A DNA stretch of 64,000 nucleotides from Sphagnum compactum (Eukaryota > Bryophyta > Sphagnopsida > Sphagnales): the NCBI GenBank assembly GCA_965153455.1, contig OZ234493.1:13072213-13136212 (forward strand), written 5' to 3'. The translations under genes and the position numbers were made by a program. Below are positions 22,726-35,870 of the stretch, in pieces (position 1 is the stretch's first letter; each line of letters begins with the position of its first letter). The notes beneath the pieces were generated by a model. It was not told where the DNA came from. It saw nothing but the letters and a program-made list of their open reading frames with translations, and made no database searches.

Positions 22726-25310
22726 CTAAACAGCAATATTAACACGTTGCTTGAAAAATTGAATGCAAATAAACAAGGATAAATGACCTCTCGATCTTCT
22801 ATCATGGAAAAAATGAGCACACTCATTGATGAAACAATCCATATCACGCCCAGGTGCGTTATGCACCTCCATGGCCATCGGAATAAACTGGTGCCCTTCA
22901 TGAAGCCTTATATACTTGTGAATCTTAACAATGCCGCTAAGTTTTATAACTACATTTGCTAGTTGACTAATGACAGTCAAAGTCACCATCTCCCACATTG
23001 GGTTTGTAACCACCACATCAACAACAAAGACCTGGTCCTTTTGGGTCATGTAGAGATCAGCTTGTAATGAAACTCCTAATGTAAGGGTGTACCACCGCTC
23101 TCTCCATACAACATGCCCATTTTCTTGGGCAAAAGCATATATGAGGTCTTGGATAACATCATGTGTGGTTATTTGTTGACCTCCAAACGAGCAACAAACT
23201 AAATGCGTGCTAGATGCGTCCATGTTCACATTCACACGTGAAAAATTAGATGCCAAAAATTGAATCAAACTCAGACGAAAACGCAATGTTGAGGTGAAAG
23301 TAGAGTGTGCGATGCAAAATGAACGAATAGATGGCCTAGCAACCAACCATAGCCCTACCCCCTTGCCCAAACAAAAACAAATGCAAGCTCTAGATGCTGA
23401 AGAAATGGAGTCATCCTCCAAGATAGACCTAAAGGATGTGTCATGGTGGACGTCCATCAAAGATGCTTATAGACCTAGGGCATCAATAACTGCCAGATTT
23501 TCAAAGGAAGGGTGCATTTCCTTAACTGTAGGAGGAAAGTCATTTCACACTACACGTAAGCATGATTGAAACAAGTGTGGGCCCCCCTCAACCTAAGAAA
23601 CATATCCTCCAAAATGGGTCTATCGAAAATATGAAACCTAGAGCACAAATACAAAGCCACTAGAACCCAACTCCCTAAAAAAGCAAATGGGGCACAATCC
23701 TCCATAAAAATTAGGCCTATATCACCAAAAGACATTAATAGTTGAGCCTAATGGTTCACTAAAAGGCCCTAAAAAGACTCCCATGACCCTGGACCCATAA
23801 TGTCCCCACATACCTGAATAACTTTCTTGTTGAAACCTACAAAAGAGATAGAAAAGAAGAAGGAAGTATTATCTATGTGAAATAAAAAGGTCGACGAACT
23901 ACACATGAAAACAAAATGCGCAAAGCAACATGGGCATCTCCCAAGAAAGGAAGATCATCAATATGCACCACATCTTGAAATAAAGTTTCATCCAAAAAAT
24001 GCATGACAAAGTCCTAAAAACTATCTTACAAACTCAAAATGCGTAAACCATCTATGACCAAAGTGCAGCCTTGAAGAATCTCTATACTTGGAAAAGAACC
24101 CTGAAAGACTCCAAAGCTTGCACTTTGACACCTTGACCCTAAGCCCCACGAGGGCTAATTGGGTCGAAAGGTGGTCAAAGGTGTGAATAATCTCATAAAT
24201 AAAGGACATCCTAGGGGGGTCACCCTACCTCATGCCTTCAGATGACTCAATAATGTTGACCCCCTCCACATGTTGCTCATGCTGGAAGTAAATAAAAGAA
24301 TGAATAAAACAACCTGGTAAAGGGGGACAATGCTCGCCAAGGGTGCCCCGGCATCACACAACTCTCTAAAAATAGCAATATTTATATCCACAACCGGTCT
24401 TCTAGTATGAAACATCCCAATAATGCTTAAATACCATCCCAAAAAGCCCACCCAAAGACAAATGGGGAGGAATGGCTAAGGCTTGGGCAAACAAAATTTT
24501 ATCTAAAACAAAAGTGTGTTCAAGTTGATAGCCAAAAATAAGTGGAAGGAAAACGTCAAAAGGAAGGGGGTGCACCTAGTGTAAGGCAATGACGATGTCC
24601 TCCGACAAAATAGCCAACGTCATGGGCTGGAGAATTCTAGTAGCATGATTATATTCACTAACTCTCCCTAAAGTTAAACATTGGTGAAGACAAATGGTTG
24701 AAAAATCTTCCCATGAGTGGTGAGAACGGGGTGTAGATGAGGCATGTGAAGACTCTTCCTGAAAAAAAGACCAGTCGCGCACCATAAACTTCCTAAGGTG
24801 AGCAAAAACCTCTCATTGACCTAAATGACCTCCTCGAGTATAACACATACACCAACGGGGAAATAGGAATGAAAGGAACCATGTTAACTTCTGTCGAGTC
24901 TCGAGCAATTTGGTCAAAAGGTAACCGAAAAGCATGTCTGACCTCATATTGGATGGCTCAAGGGATCCTATGAAACAAACAAGGCCACATGAAATGAAAC
25001 TTAAACAGCCCCAAAATGGAACTAAACTAAGCCCGAAACCAACCGCAAGAAGCAAGGGGAATATAACCAAGGAGAATCACATGAGGGGAAGACACCTGTA
25101 GAGATAAAATAACTTGGCTAACCTGGGAAACGAAGCTAATAAGGGGTGAGCACTCTTGACATGCCTTGAGAGGCCGCCTAAAGTATAAATGTCAAAACAA
25201 TGAGGACAAGGGGTATCCCAAACTGATGAGGGAAGCAAAAAGGGAACCAGTCTTAAATATTTAAAAAGAAACCTACACCCAAAACCCCAAGGAAATAAAA
25301 GTCCAAGCAA
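22726..25310 (-). mobile_element. Decayed non-LTR retroelement (zinc finger, reverse transcriptase, C-terminal domain)
   Basis: Minus-strand frames, broken by stops and frameshifts, follow the order of one polyprotein. At 25310-25077 there is a C2H2-like finger (CPHC then LSRHVKSAH). Around 24850-24576 come VYGARLVFFQEESSHASSTP in broken form and GRVSEYNHATRILQP. Near 24240-24206 there is SSEGMR, a stop, then GDPP, matching RT motif B SxGxRQGDPLG. Then come LALVGLRVKVSKCKLW and, in another frame, GCTLVIDGLRIL. At 23460-22726 an open 244-residue C-terminal block contains ADLYMTQKDQVFVVDVVVT and APGRDMDCFINECAHFFHDR. The segment that should carry the ADD catalytic motif is missing. It is non-functional; assignment to a non-LTR type rests on motif order. 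Confidence 0.6.
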
Positions 25311-25904
25311 CCCCCGTAAAAATTTAAATTAAATTTTAAAAAAAAAATTAAAAACCAAACCAAATCAAACCTTTTAAAAATGGCTTAATTTAAAATGACT
25401 TTTCTTTGAAATTATCACAACTACCACCCTAGTTCCAAAAAACCTAGTTAAGGGTAAGTACAAACCTATCATGTATGGTCAAAAACAAATTTGTTCATTA
25501 AACACTTACACATTATATGTCAAGCTAATAGCCTATGGAATCATGTTCAATTTTAATCAATGATTGAAAATTTTGTTTGGAGTTAAAAATTTAGATCAAC
25601 AATGAGAGGGGTTTGTGATGTTTACAATAGTTTAAATTTCAAACAAGAATATATGTCGTCACCAAACATTGATCCCCTTCTTCCCTTGTTGTTGTTATTG
25701 TTGTAATAGTTTTATCATGCTCTTCCTAGAATTAACACTTCATGTTATTGTTGCATTGTTGTTCAAACTATGTATTCTCAATTAAGCTACCTTCAACTAG
25801 GCTACCAAGTATGTTGAACTCATTATCTTGTTGCTATAGCTTGAATTACTAAATGTCCCTTCCAAGCTTCTTAAGAATTCGCTAACATGTAACACCACCC
25901 CCAT

Positions 25905-26545
25905 CCATGGCCTTGGTGATGATCGTCTCCTTCGTTTGATCTACAAGTTGCTACCTTCTTAAGCATTGATGTGTGTGATACATGTGGTGTGGCATGGTAG
26001 GTAATGTTCCATGGTTTAAAGTCTTTTTGCAGTGACATTTGTCTCTTTCTTTCAAATTTTTTACAATGGTGACATTCATCTCCTTTTTTTATTCTATTGT
26101 TCAACTTTGGTGATGGTCGTCTCCTTCTAATGTGATGGTCTTGGTGTCGATTATCTTCTTCTTCTCATATGTTATTCTTAGTGGTGGTCGTTTCTTTATT
26201 TTGATGTGTTGGCCCCAATGGTGATGGTAATTTGTTTATTTTGATGTGTTGGCCTTAGTGGCGATGGTCGTATCTTTCTTATGATATGTCATTCCTAGTG
26301 ATGGTCATCTTTTTTTAATGTACTGCCCTTTGTGATGGTTATTTCCTTATTTTAATTAGTTGTGAGCCCTGACAATGGTCATTTCCCTTTAATTTGTTGC
26401 GAGCCCTAGTGATGGTCAACTCTTTCTAATTTCACTTTCTCGATGATGTTTGTGTCCTTTTCTTGTGATGACCCCCCCTAATATGCATATCCTTTTGAAG
26501 TAATCGATCACCTTCAAGTTGTGATGTCCATCTCCTTCTGTTTTG
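25905..26545. repeat. Degenerate minisatellite
   Basis: A unit of about 45-55 bases with core gtgatggtc(g/a)tctcctt and ttgatgtgttggcc recurs roughly ten times with much divergence. Reading frames across it are not conserved. Confidence 0.65.
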
Positions 26546-26984
26546 ATCGACCCCCCCATTTCTATTATTTATTCAATATAAATAGTTTTGTGCCTAGTTG
26601 GAACATGTTTAACAACTTGCATTCTTACCTTTATTCTTGTTTCCTTAGTTTGAGTTTTTGTAATGGCACAAAGGTTAACACCTCTATACCCAAGTGGGGT
26701 AAATTTGGACATAACTTATTATGTCAAACTTGAAGACTTTGTTCTTCTCCTTCTTCTTGAATTGAAGGGGCTTCTAGGTTTACTACCAATGTAGTAATGT
26801 TTGCTAGTCCTTCCATTTGTGTTGTAGCACATGGTTATGTAGCACATCCATGTAATAACAAGGTTCTTTTATATTTTGTTCATTAGTTGTGTTTGTAGTC
26901 TTAACTATAGTTGTTATGTTGAGGAACTCCTTTACCATTGACTCTTCACCCCATTGTTGATTATCCTCTTTTTCAAAATCTAAA

Positions 26985-28180
26985 TTGGAATATTTTATTT
27001 CCTCCCTGCTTATGGGTTGTGTTATATATATTTATGTAAGGTTAATTTTTCCATCCATAGCCATTGGATTCAATGGCCAAATCCATGTAACCTTAAACCT
27101 AAACCTATTTTTTTATTATAATGTTTGGTCAAACACCTTGTTTACCCACCTAACCAACGTCACCTTGTTGGGTTCATTATAATTATTTCTTACCATGGCC
27201 CCATCTCTCTTTTTCTTGAATGCAATTTTGAAGCATGAAACATCCAAAGGTTGTAAAACATGTGAAATATGTGATGGTAAAGTAACCATGTTTAAACCAA
27301 ACTAATGAGCCTACTCTATTGCTTATAGAGTAACATTTTATCCATGCCAATCTAGAATTGATAGGTGATAGTTGGTTAAAATGATCCCACCAAGAATTGA
27401 CCTTTTGATCAAACTTAGGAATTTTTTGAACAAAAATGTTATCATCCAATCGTTTTTCTACACCATCATACATGTGTCAAGTTTGTAGTCCTCAATGTGA
27501 TTTTTTCATAATCGTTCACCCCTAAAAATATAAAATGCTAGCAAAAATCCTCCCATAACATTAACTACATAATTCATAATGAACCATCCCTAGAGTTTGG
27601 AATGGTAATGTAAAATTGTTGTGAACATGTTTTGCTAACACTCTTACCCCTACTTCTTTGCATGTTTGAATTTCAATTTCATCATTATCCTATATGTTGT
27701 TTGTTGGGTCGTTGTTTTTATTATATAAATGTTGTAAATTGTTGTTAAATGTTTGGCAAGATTGTTGATTAGTCCTTGTGCTCTACATAATTCCAATCCT
27801 TTTGTTTGACAAATAGACAAATCTTGAGAGTGGCACTTGAACCAATACCACCAACTGTGTTTCGGAACCCAATTATGAAATGCTATTGGTTTAGTTTAAA
27901 TGATTTTTGCTACCTTCAACTTTAGTTGTTCTATGATAATTGATAGACCTACTTCTACATAGCCAAAATCTAAATAACTATTGCAACATCTTTTTATGCT
28001 ACTAATACTTCTTCTACCCCAACTTTCCTCATTTGTGTCTTACCATTTAGATGGTTAAATGAGGAGTTTAATGGTATGTTCCACAACTTACTTACCTTCT
28101 TCAATGTGGTGTTGTCACTTTCTATTGCATCCATTGCTTTTTCAAATGCTTCATTTATCCATTTCGTGTTCTCACTCATT
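26985..28180 (-). pseudogene. pogo-like (Tc1/mariner) transposase relic
   Basis: It starts at 28179 with a 61-residue frame that matches a psq-type helix-turn-helix (MSENTKWINEAFEKAMDAIE, TTLKKVSKLWNIP, NHLNGKTQMRKVGVEEV). After a decayed middle, 27260-27120 reads HVLQPLDVSCFKIAFKKKRD and VTLVRWVNKVFDQTL. Near 27075-27015 is WIWPLNPMAMDGKI, the typical end of the DDE domain (TGIxPLNPxA). The DDE catalytic core is scrambled by stops and frameshifts. Terminal inverted repeats were not found. It is a dead DNA transposon. Confidence 0.7.
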
Positions 28181-28739
28181 TATGGTATTTTATAAGCCCT
28201 TGGAGGCTTACTTATGGGGTCTAACTTGGGTGGGATGTTTTTTTGGTTGGTGTTTGACTGTTGGTTTAACATCACTCCACTTTTTCTTTTGTGAGGCACA
28301 TGCAACATCATGGATTCCCTTTCCCTCATGGCCTTAACCTGTAGTTGGTGGGTGGAGTGGGCCTTGCCCCTGTAAGAAATATACCTTTATTTATTTTGTA
28401 ATTTGCTCGAGAGAACAATTTTTTTTTTTAGTGTTGGATATGTTTGATTCACATGCCACTCTAGGATGTTAGAGCTAGAATACAATTTGTAGAAATTCAA
28501 AAAATCTTCCCAAACCAAATTGTGATTTATTGTTGTTGCGCAGATTATGGGAATATATATCAATCAACGTGGAATCCAAGCTTGTTAGAACATGCCCCTC
28601 TTTGAATTATTAGGTGGAAAAGATGGGACTATAGACTTCAAAACCCAATGATAGTAGAGGTACTACTTATATTTCTGATTGTAAACCTTGTCCAAAATTC
28701 AATCCTTATGTTTTCTTTTCCTTTCACTTCCAATTTTGC

Positions 28740-29020
28740 ACCCTTTTTTTTCAAATTTTATTACAAACCTTCTATGTTAATTTCTTGCATTTACTACATA
28801 TCAAATCTAATGGTAATTCTTTTAGGGCTATTTTTGGAAAATTTGCAATTTTAATATGATCTAATTGTAATTGCATTATGCCTACTTTTTGCACTTTTGC
28901 ATTTTTAATCAAATTTGATTTCAATTCTTCTATGGCTACTTCCTTTACTTTTACATTTCTAGTCAAATTTGATTGCAATCCTTCTATGGTTATTTCTTGC
29001 AATGGTCTATTGTCATTTAT
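28740..29020. repeat. Tandem repeat of about 54 bases
   Basis: On the minus strand the frame reads four or five repeats of about 18 residues (IEGLQSNLTRNVKVKE, IEELKSNLIKNAKVQK, then diverged). Plus-strand units contain tcaaatttgattncaatnct and cttctatggctactt. The open frame probably follows from the repeat length being a multiple of three. Confidence 0.7.
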
Positions 29021-29996
29021 TATATCTATCAAAACATTTGAACTTAACTTTAAACTTTTTAGAAATGTTTTTGACTTGCTTCTTTTTCTAAACTAGATGA
29101 CATGCTAAGAAAAGTGATATGGAATGAAGAAAAATTATGAATTATTTGAAGTCTGCACAAATCCTTGTGTTGGTGCTACAAATTTTTGGAAGGAAAATGT
29201 GCACACAATTAGGGGGGAATTTACAAAGTATGAGCTTTAAATGGTTCATTAATGTTTGAATTTTCAATATATGAAATTAAGGTTCGTTGTTGATGGCAAT
29301 TTATGAACCCACAATTAGGCTTTTGAACACTATTAAAATTTTCTTTAGATTTGTGATCAATTGCCTTTTTTTAATGGGACAACCCATGTGCCCAACACTA
29401 ATCAAAGTTTTTGCTAATGTTCCATACCTTATATAAAATTGCCACAAAACACCCCCAACACCAAACAACAAAAATGCCTACATTCCTACCTTTTTTTATT
29501 TAATGAACACCCAAACCCCCAATATTACGCCATTTTTTTGCAAATGTACAGTGCATTTAAAAAATTAAACCCCAACATCCCCAACACCAAACAATGACAA
29601 ACCCCTCCCCTTCCCATATGTCGATGATTCATAATCATTTTTACTTTTGATTGTGTTCACAAAACCTCCCAAAACTAAACATTACAAGACCATGAGGTGA
29701 GTGAAATTTATCCATGTTCCTTTAGTTTTACACCTATTAATGAACATAACAGGAAATATTTAGGCCGTTTTTTTCAAAAAATTAAACACATCAATTTCAT
29801 ACCAAACATTCGATCATAGCAGTCGAGTATGCAACAAAATAATTAGGGTTGTTTCTTTGAAGGTCCTTTTTTTAATTAATGGGTTGTTCATTCGTAGGCA
29901 TGGTGGTGTTGGGCTTGTCCACCCTATTGTATTTTTTGGAAAAAGATTTGCATAAAAAATTTGTGAAAATGCTTTGGGTGTATAAAAGTGTAATTG

Positions 29997-30352
29997 TTAA
30001 AGCATTTCCAACAATGTTCAATATATGACCTTACAAAAAACATTTTCACATCCAAGTTGAATTATTTACTTTTTTGCAACTCCACCCATAAAATTGAAAT
30101 TGGGACAACAAATAGGTGGGGGGGTACTAATAACAAGCCATGTAGACCAATTATTACAATGGGCCAATCATATTCATTACATTTTTTTTTGCATGTGCAT
30201 AGTGTTGTTTCACCTTTTATCGAACATCACAAATTGTGCAATTATGTGTAACCAAATCCTTTTTTGTGAGCTAAACCAACAAATTTTGACCTTTTTTTCA
30301 TCCAATTTTATTGTGCAAGATCACATATTGAACATCACTAGAGATGCTCTTA
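29997..30352. mobile_element. MITE, PIF/Harbinger-like
   Basis: Imperfect terminal inverted repeats of about 35 bases: the left end reads aagcatttccaacaatgttc; the right end, complemented, reads gagcatctctagtgatgttc. Both continue into aatat and a tga core. TTA flanks the element at 29997-29999 and 30350-30352, as expected for Harbinger-type TWA target duplications. About 350 bases, no coding capacity. Confidence 0.7.
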
Positions 30353-31989
30353 TCGTAACCCTCCTAAAGAGCTGATACCAAGGAATAGTTGTTTATCATT
30401 GACCGATTATAATGATTGGCCCAAGTACTGGGGGTTAAATAATCTATCATTTTATATAGTCCATCATTTCATGTTCATGGGTGAGGATGGGGGAAAAACT
30501 AAACAGTACACACTAGATATGTTAAATAGTGATAAGAGGTTACTTTTTTGGACCATATAATTAAAAATTAACCATATCAATATCCGGAAATAAACCTATT
30601 TTATCACATTTTCAACACTATAATATGAATAATAATTGTATTTGTAAAGTGTAAACCCATGTTGTACGTTTTTTTGATTTTGTTCATAACCTTTGGTTCT
30701 ATTTGTTTTATAGTTATAATCAAAAGACCTTAGAATCTTTGTTTATGGGTTTTTAAAAATTATCAAATGATCCAATGGTTTTCATGAAAGAATTGATGTT
30801 TTTTTCATAATAAAAACTAGTGGGTTAAGTTTTTCTATCCAATTTTTTAATTAAAAAAACCCTATTTAAAGGTCAAAACTGATTATTTGAAGAAAATTTT
30901 GGGAAAACCTCTTGTTATAGGTCAAAACTAGTTCTTCGATTTTTGACAACTATTGGTTAAAGTTCCATTGTGACCCCAAAAAAAGTCCAATACAACAAAG
31001 CACGGACAATCTAAAGTTAAAGTTTCCTATCTCTTTCAATTTGCAATGTAACTTATTAGAGCTTTTGGCCTTTTTATGTGATGACCATTGACATAAAAAA
31101 CCAATGGGTTAGGAGTGGTGTGCATCTACAACTATAAGGTTTTTTTGCTTAACTATTTAGATAATATTTTGCAAATATTTGGTGGTTGGTGACGCTTATT
31201 TGAGATGGTGTTGGGATACACTAAAATGAATGTGAATTTGGGAGGATTTTGTGAATGAGGAAGGAAAACATAAAGAACTAATGGCGTCTATGGAATGTGC
31301 TTCAACAACCATGTTTTCTTTTTGTTGTTGGAATGTGAAGCCTTGTGAATCAAATTACTAGGAGTGTTTTTATGGGTTTATGAAGAAGAGGAAGCAAAAC
31401 GCAAAAATATATACTACACAATGGAGGCATGGGAGGGGGTTGTGATGATTGAACATCTAAATATGTGTGTGTTTTTTTGTTTTACTTTGAGAGTGTGATG
31501 TGTGTAGGTATTATACCAAACAAAGATATATTTTTTCCAATATTCAATGACCAACAATTTAATAAAGTAAAGTGAAGTGGAAATTTCAATGTGTTTTTTT
31601 ATATTAAAAGGAGGATTGGACATGGTGACAAAGTCTAAGTTCCAAGGTCTACCAAGTCTTGCATTGTGTAATTGAAAAATTAAAGAGAATGTTGAATGTT
31701 GAGGTTGAAAAATCATAAGGTGTCACAATAATAATGATTTGAATGTTTTGATATTAGGATCTATTTAGGGCAATTGTGTTTAGATAATTAAATAATTCAT
31801 GAAAGGAAATGAAGTTGGGAATATTTTGGGTGAATGATTTGAATCAAAGAATGTGAAACAATGTTGAATGAACCATAAAAGTCTAGAAAAACAAAAAGGG
31901 GATAAGAAGGTGCATATGCTTTTACGTGAAGGTGTCACGGATGTCAATACATGGAGTTCATTCATTTGAATTTTCATCCATATACCTAA

Positions 31990-32285
31990 CTTTTTGTTTA
32001 ATTTTAGTTCATTCTTAATTAACTTTCAGTTAAATTTTAATTCACTTCCATTTAATTCATAGTTCATTTCTAGTTGACTTTTAATTCACTCTAGTTTAGT
32101 CCTAGTTAAGTTAAAGTTAACTCCAAATTAACTTTGAATTAAATCCCAGTTAATTCAAAATTAATTATTAGTTAAATCCTAGTTAAATCATGATTTTTTT
32201 TAATTAAGTCCTAGCTAACTTTAGTTAACTCCAAATCGACTTTTAGTTAAATCCTAATTAAGTTTCAATTAACTCTTAGTTAGGA
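31990..32285. repeat. Short-period AT-rich tandem repeat
   Basis: Many variants of agttaaatccta, agttaactcc and aattaactt follow one another with a period of roughly 10-13 bases. Confidence 0.75.
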
Positions 32286-33485
32286 AAGGCCTCAATAAAC
32301 TTCTTTACTCGATGCACACATAGAAACCTCTTTGGAAGCTTCCTTGTGTTAGGTCCCCAAAATGGTATAAATAGAAGTAAGACCCTTCATTTCTTTCAAT
32401 TTGTTCAACATTAGTTTTAAGCATGATCTTGCAACATAGCCTTGTTATGTTCTTTTCATGTTCATGTTTTGCATACATTAGCTAATAAAGATATGTTTTC
32501 ACATTTGTTTTACACATTTCATGTTTTTGTCCTTAGTTTTTGTGTTTTTGTTTTTGAATCATATAATTTTGTTTTGTTTTTTGTTTGAAAATTAGACTTA
32601 GACCTTTTCTTTAACCTTTGTTTTTGTGCATTTTCGTGTCCTTGCCTAAAGGTTTCCTAAATTGTGTCATCTTTAAAGATAAATTTAAATCCAAAAAAAA
32701 ATAATTCAAAAGTGGGGTTGGTAGTTTTAGAAATGATAGAATCAGGTATTGATGAGCAAGGTGATATCCTAGATGAAAATATCATAAAAACGAACATTAA
32801 ATATTTTATCCAATTTATTTTGTCAAATTTCATTTGTTGTTTTCTATTCCTTTTGTTTTTTATCGTCATCTCTACGCAAAAAAAAAGAGGCAACAAATTG
32901 GTATATCATTTTTGATATTTTGTATTTGTTTAATATAATTACAAATGTCATTTGGTTTAGTTGATAACATATTCACAATAAAAATAAAATTCATGTGATC
33001 CTTTTTCTTTGGTTACACCATATTTCAACCTTTAGCCCTTGGTTTTTTTTTTGAGGATTGGGAGAACCACCCAACATCAATGTAAAACATTTGAAAATTG
33101 CCAATACTTGGTATATTACATAGAAAAACCAAGTGTTGGAATGTTGGAACTTGGAAATTACCCAAATTTTTTTATTAAGGGCCATTACATGATTTGATTT
33201 GTTCATCTTGATAGATGAAAATGGAAATGGAATTTTTACATTTGTTTAATTTGAAAATTCATAATCCTTACATTATTTTCACCCTTTGGATGATTTCTTT
33301 GCAATGTTATTATGTTAAACCTTCACCATTAACAATGTTGAAATCTTGCACTATTTATAATTAAATTTGCATATAAAAATAAACATAAATAAAATCTTGG
33401 ATAAAATTTGATTATAATACATGAATTGATAAGCTTTGAAAAATCGATGTTACTTGAATTGAACATTAAAAATTCGATTCTTACA

Positions 33486-34258
33486 TCCTATATATAAAAG
33501 CTAACATGGTGTCTGTCCATCTGTGTGTCACAAGACGTTCTGCGTTTTAACATTACGCCGGAACCGGCGGTAGTTAGGGCAGTTGGGAAACATCTTTGAA
33601 AAGCAAATCTTATATATAAAAGCAAACGTGGTGTCTGTCTGTGTGGACAAAAATTGGGCAGTGCCTGGAAGATTCTTCCAGTCACTGCCCGTTCCATGTG
33701 GAGCATCTGATGATGATAATAATAATTGGTGGACAGTCCAAGACTGGCTTCAATAAGTGGACAATCTAAGAAGTTGAAGATATCAACTTTTGGATGGGGG
33801 ATGGTAGGGTGTTGGGGGAGGTATTTTTGGGATTTGGAGGGTGGGTGAGGAGATTTGGGTGCGTTTTTTTCTTTCCCAAAGGATGCATGGGCTAAAGGTT
33901 TAGGAGGGTCATGATTTTTATTTTTTTCGTGGAGGGGGGGAGGGGGTGGGGGTGGGGTTCTAGGGGTCTTAATAGGTGGAAGTGAGAAAGAACACATTGT
34001 AATATTATGTTGGGGAACACATTGGGAACCAAAGAAAAATGAAAAGAAACCTTCCCCCCACCCCCCCCCCTGGCCCCTCCTCTCAAAATTTAAAAGGAAT
34101 AAAAGCAAGGCACCTTGAGTGCACCCTTGGGCCTTCCATTGGCTGCATGAAATTTCTATTCCCAAAAGAGTTCGTCACCGTTTAGAACCGGAGTGGGAAA
34201 AGCGAAAGACCGGGTGGGAGGGATCGACGGGGTGCATTATGCACCGGGTTCACACTAG
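33486..34258 (+). mobile_element. Non-autonomous Helitron, copy 1
   Basis: It begins TCCTATATATAAAAGC after an A at 33485 and ends CTAG at 34255-34258 before a T, the A^T target of Helitrons. A 15-base hairpin, GGTGCATTATGCACC at 34231-34245, sits ten bases before the terminal CTAG, as in Helitron 3' ends. A second 5'-type end, TCTTATATATAAAAGC, lies inside at 33608, suggesting a tandem or nested copy. No Rep-helicase gene is present. The same 3' end occurs on the minus strand near 56.27 kb. Confidence 0.8.
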
Positions 34259-35180
34259 TTTGTGAAAATACAAAGACATTTTGGGAAACAAAACATTTTA
34301 TTATCCATGGTTAAAATATTTTTACACAATTGGAATACATCTCAAATCCATTGTCACAAGGTTTGAATATTTTATGATTAATGTATTAATTTGCATTTTC
34401 AGTTCAATTTTCTTATTTGATTTGTTTTCATTTACAAGCACATCCAAAGTCCCATTTCATTTATTGCTACGGTTGTTGATTTTGTTCATCCATTTGTTAC
34501 AATTTACCTATGTTGACCCTTATTAATCTTTTTAAAATTCAAAGAAGGTTGAAAAAAATTAAATTATACATCATGAAATATTTCATATAACAAGTTGTCA
34601 TGTATCTTAAATTATGGTTGATGAATGATGTTCATGAAAAATTATACCCTATTCATAAGCTCGGATACATGTAAAAAATACCCATACTCAAAATTACACA
34701 TGTTTTGGCACCTAGGTAAAAATAATTAAGGTAAATATTATTTTAAATTAATTTTATTTAGTTACATTAATTAAATGGGGTGCCTCCCAAGAAAATTTTA
34801 ATTTTATTTTACAATTATTGTAATATTTTTAATATTTCGGCAACAAATTGTGGAATAATTAATTAAATTTGAAATCTTAACTTTGACACTTGGTTTTTGA
34901 ATGCAAATAGATTTTTGGACAAATAGATTAAAAAATGTTTTTTTTTTCTCCAACAAAATTTTGACCAAAAATTGGAAAAACTCGTGTTCAAATGTGTTTT
35001 TTTGACAAAAAGAAATTCAAAGGTGTTGGAAAAATAAGCCAAATTTTCGACATCAAATTTTTTTTAATAAAATAAATAATAAATAATTTAAAAATTAGAA
35101 AAAAAACCGCTCTGCTCATGAATCATGATCCTTCACAAAAATCACAAGAACAGGATGGTACTTTTGAGGATGGATGCTTT
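34259..35180. other. AT-rich intergenic
   Basis: Nothing recognisable; high A/T, poly-A and poly-T runs, short frames only. Confidence 0.6.
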
Positions 35181-35198
35181 GCCATAAAAGCATCCATC

Positions 35199-35579
35199 CT
35201 ATCGACGAAACTTCGTTAGGGTTTGAAGCTCGTCGTTGCCGCCACGATTAGGGTTACGGTTTTCTTCTCTATAAGAATCCCATCCCACTTCCCGAAAGAG
35301 TTCAGAGTTCGCGCAGGCGTCTTTAGATTGCGGCGATGTAGTGGATTCTTTGGTCTCCACCTTTTGTAGCATCGGCAGGGGTTGTTGTCTTAGTGAGTGT
35401 GTTACTTGTAGTTGTTTGGACTGCTGTGTATTATTGATCTGTTTTTTTGAGTGTGTGATGTTCTTTGATGTGTTGCTTTGCTCCCTAGAGTGTCTGCCAA
35501 GAGCTTTTTGAAAGTCGGGAGGGAGTGAAGTAAGGTTGGATGGGCAGCAACAATGTTGCGTTTCAGATGATGAAGACAA
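35199..35579 (-). CDS. Possible small protein, unidentified
   Basis: A 126-residue frame, Ser/Gln/Thr-rich (starts MSSSSETQHCCCP, ends LQTLTKFRR), in a locally GC-richer block that contrasts with the AT-rich DNA to its left. I recognise no domain. A second minus-strand frame at 35870-35613 (MDQKRQNIAWNTSG) lies just upstream. It may be a real small gene, a terminal exon, or chance; support is weak. Confidence 0.25.
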   Translation of the reverse strand: MSSSSETQHCCCPSNLTSLPPDFQKALGRHSREQSNTSKNITHSKKQINNTQQSKQLQVTHSLRQQPLPMLQKVETKESTTSPQSKDACANSELFREVGWDSYREENRNPNRGGNDELQTLTKFRR

Positions 35580-35870
35580 TACTGCAACAAAATGAGGTCT
35601 TACGGCCGCTGATTACCAATATTTAAGTCTCTGATGAAAATCTGCTCCCTGCACGATGAATAATGAACCCTCCACCTTCCTTTCTCTCTCTCCCTCTTTC
35701 TCGTCAACGTGGTTTTTGTTCTTCCTTGTTGGTGATTCATTCAAAGCTTGAGGCTTTTTTTCTCGACGGATGGAAATGATGATCGCAATTTGGTCCGTGT
35801 TTCTGAGTTGCAGCAGCTTGATCTGTTGTCCTGAAGTATTCCAAGCGATATTTTGCCTTTTCTGATCCAT

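Larger units (their letters stand above)
29021..33485. other. AT-rich intergenic region with decayed elements
   Basis: No gene is supported; frames are short and low complexity. Within it are a MITE (29997-30352) and a short-period tandem repeat (31990-32285). Confidence 0.55.

Noticed and set aside
33488-34165. 225-residue minus-strand frame with poly-proline.
   Set aside because: It lies within the Helitron and its proline runs come from G-rich tracts; no domain is recognisable.
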